A stretch of DNA of 64,000 nucleotides from Homarus americanus. Its lineage: Eukaryota; Arthropoda; Malacostraca; Decapoda; Nephropidae. The notes beneath the pieces were generated by a model. The model was not told the DNA's origin and made no database searches. It saw only the letters and a list, made by a program, of their open reading frames with translations. How positions within the stretch are numbered: the stretch's first letter is position 1; each line of letters begins with the position of its first letter. Shown one piece after another: positions 44,481 to 59,377 of the stretch. Location of the stretch: positions 384,994-448,993 of the forward strand of contig NW_024724309.1 of NCBI RefSeq assembly GCF_018991925.1, given 5' to 3'. Made by a program: the position numbers and the translations under genes.

Positions 44481-45389
44481 TGTTGGGGGTCTACGCCACC
44501 ACGACACTATTGGTGTGTGTGTGTGAAAGAAAATTTTCAAGTATTTCTCTTGGCCTAAAAAATCATTTGTCTCAAGTCAACAACGAACCTTTGATGTGAC
44601 CTGGAAACTACGAGCATAAATCCCTATATAAAACGTATTTACATCCCTTTAAACTACGTATATAAATTCCTCTCAGATAAATGTTTACACCAGGACACAC
44701 CTTAAAGGCTCACAACTAATTTGGCAATACGATATTCTTTTTTCCATAATTCATAGACAAACTACTAACGTCTCCTATAAACACACAAGCTAAAAAAAAA
44801 AATTCATGTCAATTATGAACATCTAAAAATACCCCTTAAAAATATTCCCTATAAACGCCCCTTAAACACCCTTAATAAAAAAAAGTCCCTCACCCATGAA
44901 AATTAATATCAGTCAGGTAAGGTATGGCGAGTGTTAAGGTGAGGTAAATAGTATCCATGTACTTTACCCTGAGACTGTAGACTGTATGACTCGGCAGAAC
45001 CTCACGTACCTGTAATAAAAGATGTAAAAATTAATAATATTTCTTTTATTCTTATTTAATTTCTCCTCATCTACCCTTCTGTCTCTCCTCTCTTTCATTA
45101 TTCCTGTCTCCTCTTCTTTTAATTCCTCTCTCTATTTTCACCTAAATTTCCTTCCTATCCTTCCCTCTCTTTCATTCCACCTCCTTTCTCCTTTTCTAAA
45201 GAATATTTCCTCTCCTCTCCTCTCTCCCGTTCCACCATTGGTTGCCCCTTCTCACACTCCACCACTGATGTAAGGGAAAAGTTGTGGTGGGGCAGAATTT
45301 AAATTTAGAAACCCCCACTTTTGATTTTAGCGGCAGGAACATTGTAAAGCCATGAGAGGTGCACCAGAACTAGGCCACAACAATAACAC
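44481..45389. other. Unique DNA with a pyrimidine tract
   Basis: Repeat-poor A/T-rich DNA to about 45,040, then C/T-rich at 45,040-45,225. No gene recognised. Confidence 0.5.

Positions 45390-45435
<46 letters not shown>
45390..45435 (+). repeat. (GA)n microsatellite
   Basis: About 22 GA dinucleotides. Confidence 0.95.
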
Positions 45436-45442
<7 letters not shown>

Positions 45443-47592
45443 CTAATAAATGAATAATGTTAATCACAATTCCACGTAAACCAATAACACCACCACGAAC
45501 ACGCCCCAAGTAAACAACCTCCTCTCTCCTTGGTACTGTCTCCGGCTCACACAATTGGCTGGGGTCTCCGTGCCCAATGGACCGCTCACGGACATTATTG
45601 GCGGAAATGACCTGCCTGCCCTAGGAGAACGACACTACCGTACTCGTGGTCGTCGCAGGGGGTCGAGGGTGCCACCGTCTGTATTCCCCAAGACAAAGTT
45701 CCTCGCTGTCATACACTGCCTTAAACAGGTGCTCGGCTGTCGTGCAGATCTTAGGACAAAAAGGTATGCTGGAAATTTGTTCTCGAGGGAAAGATTTTTT
45801 TCTTTGCATCTTACAGAGAGAAAATTAACCTACAATTTTTACCTTAAACGGAACTAAACTACGGAATTCTTAATGAAAGGATTAGTGAAAATTGTTAGTT
45901 ATTGGTATATAGAGATAGAGAACACTGATCACTGAACTCTACCGAGATATTCATGAAGACAAAGTGACATACCAAACCCTCTTCCCGATCAACGAATCCT
46001 TCCTTACATCGATAACAGAAGCGACAATCGTAAAGACAAACGGACAAGGATAACACAATATAGTTCCCATATTATATAACGAGGGGGAAGGGGGGGGGGG
46101 ATAAATATTGAATAAACATGTCTCAGAGAAAACATACAGACAAACACCAGGTTCAGGTAGCACCCAGGAAGGCATATAAGGGGGGATGGTGTGGAGGGTC
46201 CTCTTTACAGATCAGTACCAGCCGTGTGCCTCGGAGGTGTTGGCCAGCTGGAGCCTCTGCCTCAGGGGTCCTGCTGATGGATGGCTGGATCTGTCGCACG
46301 CGTTGATGTGGTTTTCGGGAATCGTCCTCTGAGTACATGGCGGGTCACCTGGATCACTCGTTCGCTAGTTTCACCAATAATTTACCTTTTTTCTTCACTT
46401 TCTCTGTTTTTTCTGCCCTCCTATCTACGTTTATAGTACAAGTGTATACATGAACACCCACCTGAATGTAATCACACGTGTATTTGTCTACTCCAGTACC
46501 ATTAACCCTCGAGTCAACAACCATAATACCAACTTCCGCAATCCAGAAGTCACAATCCTTCCGCACCACAGGTATACCTTGGGTCATTATACCAGACAGA
46601 CACGTTACACCAAAATAAAAAGCCTCAATAAAAAAAACATTCATCTCAATCGGCCGTATAAGAGTTGCCATTTCCCCTAAGCTGCAGATCACGGCGGCTG
46701 GGAGAATAACAGTCCCTCCTCAGCTGATCATAAGGTACGACGCCGTGTTGGGATGTTTTTGGGGTCACTCAAACGTTCCCTTAAACGCCATCTACATCAA
46801 CATCGGGGATTCAAATTTCCGAAGGACAAACTGACTGAACAGAAGAGATTTTCTTTACCCACTTGTCATGTATCGAGGTTATATAAGGTAGAAATATTAG
46901 CGTTTGAGATATATCGCCTTTAACTATTCTTGACAATAATCATTTTGGTTGACCACTTCCGCTGGGTGGTCGGTGAAGAGCTTCCACAACACTTGAGGAC
47001 GGGATGTTCAGATAATAATCACGGTCGGGGAGTTGGTGGGTTTTACCTTGAGTTATTCGCCTGGAAACTGTTTAAATATCGCCAACGTGAAGCACCTATA
47101 CTCCCCAATTACAGGTTTTTTTTTTTTAAAGGACGATGATAATGGCCTTGATGACACCAACAAGGAGATAATCGATACAGTTTAAAGGTAAGTATTGATA
47201 AAACCTTCATCGCTCTCAGGTGTGATAATAATACCAGCTTGAAATTTTATACACACAACTACCGCAGGTAACCGCTTGTTATTGATAATTTGGTCACGGG
47301 TTACCTGGCGTCTCCTCCACGGTGGTTTGTTTTACTGCCTCCTGCTGCTGGTGATAAGCTGCTCCTCTACCTGAGTCTCTAGAGGTGACTCTGCCTCCGT
47401 GTACCACATCACCCAGACGCTATTGTTGTCTCTTACTCAAAACGACCATGACCAATGAAACTTATATAAAGGCTCTGACAAAATATAAATCCCAGTCTGT
47501 AGTTAATATCACCATCAAAGTGACCTTAACTGTGATAATACCCAATGCACTATAAGGAGTCAAATTCCCTAAGTATTATATTAGGGAGTTTG
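45436..47592. other. Long mostly unique region with unassigned open frames
   Basis: This stretch has few simple repeats (a G run at 46,091-46,101 is the main one). A 100-codon forward frame (45,555-45,857) and a 62-codon reverse frame overlap; neither resembles a known family. At 46,197 the plus strand reads CCTCTTTACAG, a passable 3' splice site. After it one phase stays open for about 40 codons (QYQPCASEVLASWSLCLRG onward) to a TGA near 46,332, in GC-richer DNA. A TATATAAAGG word lies at 47,463-47,472. I cannot assign any of these to a gene. Confidence 0.4.
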
Positions 47593-48093
47593 TGATAAGG
47601 GGTCTCACTACCTTACCTAACTTTCCCTCCCTTACCTTCCAATCCTTCTCCCTTATCCATCATCCATACTCTCCCTTATCCACCCACCCTCCTTTCACTC
47701 TCGCTTGCCCACCCTCTCCCACCCATTCACCCTCCCACCCTCCTAACTCTCCGCTGGTCGCCGTTTATCGAGCCACAGCCCACGGGGACACCCAAACAAA
47801 ACCACAACAATCGGGCCCTAAACGGAGGTATTTTCCCGGGTGCTCGTGCCTGGTCCCGGCCTCCTATCAGCCCTGGCAAATTTATGGGTGTCGAAGGCAA
47901 GGGTAGGAACAGAGAAAATCTGAGTATACGTGAGAAGGAAGGAAGGAAGGAAGGAAGGAAGGAAAGGGGGTAGGTTGAGAGGAGGAAGGAAGGGAGTGTG
48001 GTAGGAAATGTGTGAGAAAGGGAAGGAAGGAAGGAAAGATATGGGAAGAAACGATAGACGTTCAAGGAAGGAGTGAGAGAGGCTAGTAGAAGA

Positions 48094-48140
<47 letters not shown>
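47593..48140. repeat. C/T-rich DNA, (GGAA)n and (GA)n
   Basis: C/T-rich at 47,600-47,750, mixed GC-rich DNA at 47,750-47,920, a GGAA tract at 47,936-48,040 and (GA)21 at about 48,097-48,138. Confidence 0.8.
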
Positions 48141-48421
48141 CTAACTACCAATAAATAAGCCGTCGGGAACATCAACTTCTGTCCTCCACCATCCACCACA
48201 CGCACGAAAAAAAATCATTTCCTAAAATAAAAGAAAGAAAAAACGCACCCGAAACATACACACACATACACACACACACACACACACACAGTTTGGGGCG
48301 TCGTTAGCACAAGGCCGCTAGTGTTGGTGTGGGCGTGGGCTGGTGGTTGGTGCTCCACGCCCCTACATCACACACCAAGTTTCCTCTTGGCTTATCGATA
48401 CTCACTTCCGCTAGTACCGCC

Positions 48422-48464
<43 letters not shown>

Positions 48465-48694
48465 GAGTGTGTGTGTGTGTAACTATGGACACGTACTTGT
48501 GTTATTCAATGCTTTTGTTTGCTTTTGTGTACGTGTGTTTGTATACATGAATTATGTCCGTAAATCAACAGAAACCAAGCCATCATTTTGACTGTGTCTG
48601 TCGCTTTGGTACTGTGACGGGCCATTGGTTCTGGGGCGAGTCCCTTTAACGATCGGTCAACATTTTTTACGACTAACATAACACGCTTGCAGTC
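48141..48694. repeat. Facing (CA)n and (GT)n with mixed insert
   Basis: (CA)n at about 48,256-48,290 and (GT)28 at 48,424-48,480 are complementary arms separated by about 130 bp of GC-rich DNA. The rest is single-copy, with no gene recognised. Confidence 0.75.
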
Positions 48695-48818
48695 ACACAC
48701 ACACACACACACATACATACATACATACATACACAAAAAGAAACACACACACATACATATATACATACACAAAAAGAAACAAACACACACACACACATAC
48801 ATACATACATACACAAAA

Positions 48819-48851
<33 letters not shown>

Positions 48852-49140
48852 CGCCTTAAGCACACCAGAAGTACCAAGAGATCGACAAAACCAACCCACT
48901 TATTACGGAATGTTGCTCGTAAGGTCAGCCACAGATCTTCAACTTGCCACTCTCACGCAATACACTCAATACACGCAACACTACTCTTGCTCTCAACTAA
49001 AACACACTCAATACACTCAACATTATGTTTGACTTTCCTACAACACACTCAATACACGCAACGCACTCAACCCTATTCTTGATCTCCCTACAACACACTC
49101 AACACTACTCTTCCTACAACACACGCAACACACAAAACAC
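48695..49140 (+). repeat. CA/CATA composite and ACACTCAA repeat
   Basis: Three composite units of (CA)n(CATA)nCACAAAAAGAAA lie at 48,695-48,851. From 48,955 to 49,140 ACACTCAATACACGCAACAC words recur at irregular spacing. Confidence 0.88.
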
Positions 49141-49382
49141 TTAAGAAAATCACTTTGAAGACTTAACCATTTCAAGACAATCATTACAGGCATTACAGAT
49201 AAAACCCATAGAAGACAAAGTGTTTTGGGACAAGCCCTCCTACAGGACAACGTCAAGACAATCCTATCAAAACTTTCCCCTTAAGATAATAATCACTTTA
49301 ACAGAGCCATTATGAAACAACCATTCCAAGACAACTTTCACTTAACTACTACAGCTATTTGTAATGGTCAATGTGTGAAGTG

Positions 49383-49416
<34 letters not shown>

Positions 49417-50010
49417 GCCACCTTCATTCTGTACAAGTTCCCTTTAGTCGAACCTCACCACCATTCACCCTCTTCATTCCTCTCACATCTTTACATCAAC
49501 TTACAATTTACAGGTCTTTTAGATACGGGTTAGATAATCATTTTTTTTATCACATAACTACGGATGTATGTATATAGTTAAGACTATAGCTTCTATGTAG
49601 GTCACTCAGTTTAGGAATTTATTATGGCGTGTAACTTAACTACCTTGATTCATTGTAATAAAAAAAAAATCTCATAAGATATAAATACCTCTTTAGGGCA
49701 CAAAACAACCCCATTAGCATGAAATACTCGTTAAGAAAAAAATATTTACTAAGACACTAACAACCACACTAAAACAACAACAACAAACACTCCAGGACAA
49801 AGCCGTCAACACACTTTCTCCCACTAAGGCAAGACAACTCACCGTGTTCCCTCCCACACGCTCCTCCTCCCTAGGGAAGCTGCGTCCTCAAGACACTACC
49901 ACAACACCCCGAGGCTTGACGGAGACACAAATTGACGTCTTCTCAGCTGTCTTCAAAGTTAATATTAGTCTGAGTCTTTCTTCTCGGTTGTCGCTCGCTG
50001 TTGTAACTCA

Positions 50011-50043
<33 letters not shown>

Positions 50044-50134
50044 CTGACGCGGAAAAGAATCCCCTCCCCTGACTTAATTAATTTCACCATCAGTCAAAAC
50101 ACTTAGGATATGAGATAACGTCACCATAGATTGT
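49141..50134. other. A/C-rich degenerate and unique DNA
   Basis: AAGACAATCA/ACAGG-type words recur loosely at 49,140-49,340. (CT)14 lies at 49,386-49,413 and (CA)13 at 50,017-50,042. The remainder is single-copy; no gene recognised. Confidence 0.55.
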
Positions 50135-50262
50135 AGACAACACATCCCAGAGAACACGACACATCCCAGACAACACGACACACCCCAGAGAACACGACAC
50201 ATCCCAGACAACACGACACATCCCAACAACACGACACATCCCAGACAACACGACACATTCCA
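50135..50262 (+). repeat. 19-bp minisatellite
   Basis: About seven copies of ACACATCCCAGACAACACG, with AGAGAACACG variants and one shortened copy. Confidence 0.93.
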
Positions 50263-50356
50263 TAGATCATGACAAATGTTCCTCACTTGTTTTTTTATAA
50301 TAAATAGTCCGGATACAGATAGTCAGATTCATTAACAAACACTGATGTATGAGGTG

Positions 50357-50735
50357 GCTGTCCGGATAAGTGGGGTACTGTGGAGCTGAGTGTCCGGATA
50401 AGGGGGTACCGTAGAACTGTGTGTCCGGATAAGAGGGGTGCCCTAGAGCTGGTTGTCCGGAAAAGAGGGGTGCCATAGAGCTAGTTGTCTGGATAAGAGG
50501 GGTACCATAGATGTGGTTGTCCGGATAAGAGGGGTACCATAGAGGTGGTTGTCCGGATAAGAGGGGACCATAGAGGTGGTTGTCCGGATAAGAGGGTACC
50601 ATAGAGGTGGTTGTCCGGATAAGAGGGGTACCATAGAGGTGGTTGTCCGGATAAGAGGGGTACCATAGAGCTGGTTGTCTGGATAAGAGGGGTACCATAG
50701 AGGTGGTTGTCCGGATAAGAGGAGTACCGTATTTA
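50357..50735 (+). repeat. 32-bp minisatellite, about 12 copies
   Basis: The unit contains GTTGTCCGGATAAGAGGGGT then ACCATAGAGGTG; most carry the palindrome GGTACC. Period is mostly 32 bp with 30-31 bp variants. Since 32 is not a multiple of three and no phase has a stop, long minus-strand frames (up to 202 codons, Pro/Tyr/Trp-rich) run through it. They are repeat translations. Confidence 0.95.
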
Positions 50736-50914
50736 ATTACGGGCACAGTCAGGTGTACCCGTGGATCTCCAGGTGAGTAAGTAGGTATTACCTGTCTGTC
50801 AGAGTGTTGTGACACGCCCATCAACCCGACACATACCGACAAACAGACACACGCGGGAAGTTTTGATATATACAAGAGGAATCACATAACCTCACACTGG
50901 ATGACTTAATAATG

Positions 50915-50965
50915 TAGGTTAGGTTAGGTTTGGGTTAGGTTAGGTTAGGTTAGGTTAGGGTGGGT
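50915..50965 (+). repeat. Interstitial TTAGG block
   Basis: About nine TTAGG units, with GTTTGGG and GGGTGGG imperfections, in the TTAGG orientation on the plus strand. Confidence 0.92.
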
Positions 50966-51499
50966 GAGATATTACATACTACAAGGAGACAGACTTATCA
51001 GGAGACAAGATTTATTAAGCAAGATAAAACCAGAGTCAGTCCCTTAGATAAACCCGGTGCCGCTGACAGCCAATAGCGAATGTAGGTACTTTGGTGATGA
51101 CAGTTATTAGCGCTAGTTGCTAATGAGAAGCGATTAAAGAGAAGGTAAATGGATGTGTTGGCTAGATGTCAGGTGTGTGTGTGTGTGTGTGATCAACCTG
51201 CCTCACCTGCCTTCACTATCTTGTTTCAGGTGTCTTTATTGGTCAGTGTTTTGGCAACACAGACAGACAGACAGACAGACAAACAGAGATAGATAGATAG
51301 ATAGATAGACCCTAACTGGGGACATCAGAAACGACGAACAAAACCCAGAAAAAGCGGAATCTTAGAGAAGGGACAAGCAGGCAGGCAGTGGGGGGGAATG
51401 AAGTGTGTGTGTGTGTACCCTCATAACACCGTCTCACCAGTCACCATGTTTGATCTAGTTATGAGGAGCAGTCAGCAGCGAGTCCTCATTATCCCTTAC
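50966..51499. other. Unique spacer with (GACA)n(GATA)n
   Basis: (TG)n at 51,175-51,191, (GACA)5 then (GATA)5 at about 51,258-51,309, and (GT)n at 51,403-51,417. No gene recognised. Confidence 0.65.
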
Positions 51500-51574
51500 C
51501 GCCGACGCTGACGTTGACGATCTTGCCTCCCTGGTGCTGACGCCAATGGACGTACTGACAGCCCCTCCTGCTGA
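51500..51574 (-). CDS. Candidate 75-bp internal exon, product unknown
   Basis: On the minus strand a C/T-rich stretch ends CCTCTCCTGACAG at 51,575 (3' splice site). It is followed by a 75-bp GC-rich open segment, and then GGCG/GTAAGGG at 51,500/51,499 (5' splice site). One phase reads SRRGCQYVHWRQHQGG then KIVNVSVG. The end faintly recalls the GKIVNVSS strand of short-chain dehydrogenases, but the residues before it do not fit that family and one Ser is missing, so I give no function. The plus strand is also open across 51,482-51,597. Local GC content is clearly above the surroundings. No partner exon was found; this may well be chance. Confidence 0.25.
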
Positions 51575-52727
51575 CTGTCAGGAGAGGACGGCGGTGTAAT
51601 GAGAGGACGTCTGATGATGTGGAAACCACCAGAGCAATGGGAGAAATGTCCACTTCATTTTCCGCAGCGTGAACATGGCGATGAGCACACCATCTCTCTC
51701 AACATGGCGATTACGACACGATTACGACAAGATTGCCTGTCCGTCTATAAATGGACAGCTGTTTCTCTCTGTCTTTTTCTTACTCTCTCAGCATGACCAA
51801 AAGCAGACGATTATCTCTACTCACACACACACACACACACTGTTGACAACCAATAACACCCCCTTGTAGTTATAAAGTACAGGTCGTGACAGAAGTGTGA
51901 CGGTGGCTGGATATTACCCCGTCATCTGTACATATATTGCACAATTGAAAAATCACCCCCAATTTTTTTTCACGGGGTTGTGGAAGGAATTTACACATGT
52001 ACATAAACCTTCAAAAAAACCCTCCCATCTCTATAAATTAAGCTAGCAATGTAATAAACGTGTGGCGGAGCTCTCCATGTGTGTGACACTTCTATATCCA
52101 ATTTGTCCCGGCGAAGAGGGGAGGAAAAATATCCACAAAAAAGTGTTACCAATCAAAATATAAAAAAGTGGGAGAACTATTTTTTTATATAGTCTCGTAA
52201 GCGGGTATGTGGTAATTATTGGTTATATATCGTAATGATGGTTCTCGTTATGTTGTACTACGTTATTTACAAGCGTTAGGTGCTCAACCATGACGGAGGG
52301 GCGAAGGGGGTGGCTAGACCTCCTGTGGATATTAATGTTATTGTGTATTAAGTCTCGCTTTTCAGTTTATAGTAATTATATACATACTGTGTGCACTTAA
52401 CATATTGGACTCACCGACATCATACACCGTTTATATATCATAAGACTGTACCTAAATTGCTTGATAATTAACCAGTTTCTTATACATGTTTGGTAACCGA
52501 TACACCATCTGAAGAACTCAATATTGTTATTAAAAGTTATCGGTTAATTAATATTTGCATCAGATTTACAACTCTAATCATTTCAATCTGTTCAATGTTT
52601 ACACAGTCTTCAAAAATTAATCTCGCAGCTGATGTAAAGCTGAGTGTTCATGTATATTACTCTGACACTAACAGCACCACCACCACCTGTTAAATTAATA
52701 CCAATACTTCCTCAAGTCTAGCTTAGG
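51575..52727. other. Mostly unique A/T-rich DNA
   Basis: (CA)n at about 51,821-51,840; otherwise repeat-poor and increasingly A/T-rich, with one isolated ATTTGCAT at 52,553-52,560. Frames of 65-67 codons have no recognisable domains. Confidence 0.5.
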
Positions 52728-52850
52728 GTGTCTCAAGTGTATCTCAAGTGTATCTCAAGTGTAACTCAAGTGTATCTCAAGTGTATCTCAAGTCTTCCTG
52801 CAGTCTCTCTCAAGTCTAATTGAAGTCTATCTCAAGTCTACTCAAGGACT
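52728..52850 (+). repeat. 11-bp minisatellite (TCTCAAGTGTA)
   Basis: About eleven copies of TCTCAAGTGTA, drifting to TCAAGTCTA with some longer spacers on the right. Confidence 0.9.
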
Positions 52851-53097
52851 ACCTATCACCCTTGTAGTCCTTAGTGACGATAATGCTGCTTGGTGAAGGA
52901 TCAAATGGCCCCTACTCCGATCTACTGTAGAGCACTGGGGCCAGACCTAACCTAACCAAATGTAAATTACCTATTACTGGTTTACAACACGTTCTCTGGT
53001 GGTGTTTACTTGAGCCCACAGTCCACTAGAAGGATATTCAGGACATAATATACAGTGGTTTATTCCACTAATGACTTGTTTTTTGAGGATTACAGGA
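52851..53097. other. Short unique spacer
   Basis: Mixed sequence with one CCTAACCTAACC word near 52,947. Nothing else seen. Confidence 0.45.
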
Positions 53098-53375
53098 TAC
53101 CTAACCTAACGTAATCCAACCCAACCTAACGTAATCCAACCTAACCTAACGTAATCCAACCTAACCAAACCTAACGTAATCCAACCTAACCTAACGTAAT
53201 CCAACCCAACCAAACCTGACGTAATCCAACCTAACCAAACCCAACGTAATCCAACCCAACCAAACCCAACGTAATCCAACCTAACCTAACCAAATCCACC
53301 TTAACATAATCTAAACCACCCAAACTTAACCAACGCAATCCAACCTAACCTAACCCATCCTAACGTATTCCAATA
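53098..53375 (+). repeat. Telomere-word-derived higher-order repeat
   Basis: Fifteen or so CCTAACCTAACGTAATCCAA units of about 15-25 bp, in which the arthropod telomere complement CCTAA alternates with a CGTAATCC insert. Variants replace CCTAA by CCAAA or CCCAA. It looks like an interstitial telomeric tract that gained an insert and was then amplified as a new unit. Confidence 0.88.
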
Positions 53376-53950
53376 TGAAACCTGACCTGTGTCGTGTTAA
53401 CTCAGCTACTTTTCCTCCTCCTTCTCATGTTATCATCTTCTTCTTTTCAATTCTTTACTCTTTTGTTATTTCCTCTAACTGTCTTCTCATAACCTCATCT
53501 CTTTTTCCTCCTCCTTCATTTCTTTTTCCATAATGAAAGCCAAACTTCTCACTCGTCTTCTCTCTCTCTCTCACACAGTCTCCTCTCCTCCCTGAATCGT
53601 CTCCCTCACTCTCTCCTCCTCCCTACCAGTTGTTCTCCTCACTCTCTCTCCTAGCCGGTCTTCCCTTCCCCTCCCTCACTCCCTGCCCTTCACGGACCTA
53701 TATCCTCCCTCAACCCTCACCTCCCCGTTTCTCCCTCACACCCTCACCTCCCCCAGTTAATCTCCTCTCTCCTCCCATGGTAAACACCAAGCATCGCACA
53801 GGTCCCTGAACACTGCCTGGCTACTCCCTGCCGCATCACTGATCACCTGTCACTGAGGTCGATAATTACCTACAGCAGGAGAAAATTATGACTACTGACG
53901 TGCGAATGACACTCACCAATTTCCAGACCAGGAGCCTGAAATATAACCCA
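53376..53950 (+). repeat. Pyrimidine tract and spacer
   Basis: C/T-rich from about 53,405 to 53,790, with TCCCTCACTCTCTCCTC-type words; mixed DNA follows. No gene recognised. Confidence 0.75.
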
Positions 53951-54075
53951 ATCTACCTTATAACTTAAAATAATCTACTCATACCTTAAAAAATAATTTA
54001 CTACATAACTCAAAATAATCTACCATACCTTAAAATAATCTACCTCATACCTTAAAATAATCTACCTTATAACTA
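53951..54075 (+). repeat. 22-bp A/T-rich minisatellite
   Basis: About six copies of ACCTTAAAATAATCTACCTC with ATA/TTA junctions and one ACTCAAAATAATC variant. Confidence 0.9.
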
Positions 54076-57276
<3,201 letters not shown>

Positions 57277-57808
57277 CTCTCTCTCTCTCTCTCTCTCTCT
57301 GTACTCTGAGAGCTTAAAACTCTTAACTTCAAAGTCTCTGTCTGACCCAGTTCCAAGATGAAAGCTTTAAAGAGTGATTCACCGGTAATTTATGTGTCAT
57401 GGCAGAAACGAGTTGTGTGGAGAGACATGGTGGAGAGGTTGATGAGGTCAAGCATTGATCGTGATGACCTGAATAAACTCTCTATGGAAACCTGTAATAT
57501 ATTCAACATTCTTACCTTAAATTGTAATCGGTTGTTCGATCGTAAAGCTTGAATATATTCAGGTTATGTTGTTTTCTTTTTACAAACACAAACAATAATC
57601 TTGAGATGTCTTTTCTATTTTGTGGACAGGTTGATATGTAATGATTTGTATGAAGAAGCTTAAATAAACTTTGTTTTTTACAATCTTGATGGTACACTTC
57701 TGATGAGATAATAATAATAATAATAATAATAATATAGCTATAATTTGTAACAAAATCAACCAACAACTGCCATGCGCTTTACATGGAGGCATTGGTAGTA
57801 AAAACAAT
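57277..57808. other. (CT)n, unique DNA and (TAA)n
   Basis: (CT)12 at about 57,277-57,300 and (TAA)8 at 57,708-57,733. The 64-codon plus-strand frame at 57,358 has no recognisable motif. Confidence 0.55.
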
Positions 57809-57816
57809 GTGATAGT

Positions 57817-58063
57817 CAAGGACGGATCAAGAGAATATCTGAGGGTCCGGAATTTGTGAGGTGGGAAACATGAGCACAACAGGCCACTGATATATCAGTC
57901 ATTTGAGGTGTATGCACTTGATGTTAGGGGGATATTCTGAGGTCAATAGTAATTACTTTTTACTTGCTATACAAAAACACCTGGTACATGCACATTAAAA
58001 AGAAAATGTGTTAGATTTTCTGGGTGAAAGGAGAGATTCCCTGACCCCCTGGACCAGCCCCTG
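57817..58063. mobile_element. hAT-like MITE candidate
   Basis: A 247-bp segment starts CAAGGACGGATCAAG and ends GACCAGCCCCTG, whose reverse complement is CAGGGGCTGGTC. The two ends therefore form imperfect terminal inverted repeats of the CAGGGGCGGATCCAG type, which I associate with hAT-like elements. They match at 9 of the first 14 bases. Flanks carry an imperfect 8-bp pair, GTGATAGT at 57,809-57,816 and GTGATGAT at 58,065-58,072 (6 of 8), the length hAT transposases produce. The interior codes for nothing, so it would be non-autonomous and old. Confidence 0.42.
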
Positions 58064-58072
58064 TGTGATGAT

Positions 58073-59377
58073 GTCATCAAACCTCACGGTAGACAAAGAC
58101 CGGGTGTGAAAATGGCTTATGTGTTCTTCTTTCCTCCTGGCCAGTCACCCATCAGGCATCAATGAACTATTTATTCAAAACTCAACAGGCAGTGAAGACT
58201 AGATTTGGCATTCATCGGCGCTCTACAGGCGAGGCCAAATGTTCTGTAACAATGATTAAATTAAATCACTAACAAAATTTATTTCAATGAGACAAAAGAT
58301 TTATGCGAGAAGACGGAGTTTTATGATCAAGTGCGGAACGACATGAGAAAGTAACACTTGCTCTGTTTGTGGACAGGCGAGAGGACGCTGAACGAAGAGA
58401 GCAAATACATGCGAAAATATACAGATAGATGATAGATAGATAAGCCGAGAGATAGAGAGAAAATAAAAAATAAAAGCGCTGACAGTAAACATTTACTAAT
58501 ACTAACTCCCCTTGTTCATACAATACGTGAGCAGCTCAGTTCCTGAAATTACTGAATATAAGGCAGGTTACCAATTGTGTCGCCCTCCCCAGCATACACA
58601 ATCCACAGCAGAACTTCACCACCACTAGTACCTACAGAGCACCACTGGAGAATGGGACTCCTAGAACATTCAGACCTCTTTTTAAACATGAAAGATAAAG
58701 ATCCTCCTAGGAATTCTTCAAGGGCTTATAAAACGTCATAAGACTCTTTCGCTGGGCACCTCTTACAATCTTGGCCGTTAGATGAAGAACAAACAACAGC
58801 ACCATTGTTTACATTGTCCATCATCTGCGTCATTTGAAATCTTAGGCTTCAATTATTTTTCCAACTACTTATCGACCTGCTGGTAACACTGTACCCTGTC
58901 CAGCAAGATTTGGGAAAAGTTCGTCTCATTCACCGACACAAATTCACCAACAAGTAACACTCAGCCGCTTCCAGCTTGCCCTCCAGCACAACACACCCAA
59001 CCACCAAACACATAACATGAGGACCCACCATTGTTGTGTGTTGCTGAATATCATTAAGTCTTCCGGGATGCTTTAAATGTGTCTACACTGCCACCTGTTT
59101 TTTACAACATTATTTACTGAGTCAGAATAACACAAGTCAGACGAAAACAAATGAGTGCAGTACAAATATTTATGTTTATTAAGAGCCTTCCCTGGACGAG
59201 AGGGGTTTAAATGGTGGTAAATACTTAATATGTAATGTTATTTGGAATTTGTCATTGTGTTGCATTCCGTCTGTATTATGCATTGGCTCTTTTCTTCTTT
59301 TCTATGTCTTTCTTCTCTGTTCATTTTATTTATCTAGGTAGTTATTCTTTTTTGAGCTTACTCTCTGTTCCTCTTTC
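58073..59377. other. Unique region, no gene recognised
   Basis: Repeat-poor apart from GATA repeats near 58,424-58,442. On the minus strand 58,555-58,858 stays open except for one stop, but has no recognisable motif. Confidence 0.45.

Noticed and set aside
45555..45857. 100-codon forward frame as a gene
   Set aside because: Overlaps an equally open reverse frame; neither has a recognisable domain.
50267..50875. 202-codon Pro/Tyr/Trp-rich minus-strand frame as a repeat protein
   Set aside because: It is a translation of the 32-bp array, which happens to lack stops in several phases.
51500..51530. Short-chain dehydrogenase call from KIVNVSVGG
   Set aside because: Too short, lacks one Ser of the usual motif, and the preceding residues do not fit the family.
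58555..58858. Nearly open minus-strand segment with one stop
   Set aside because: Contains an in-frame TAA, and no motif or flanking splice sites support it.
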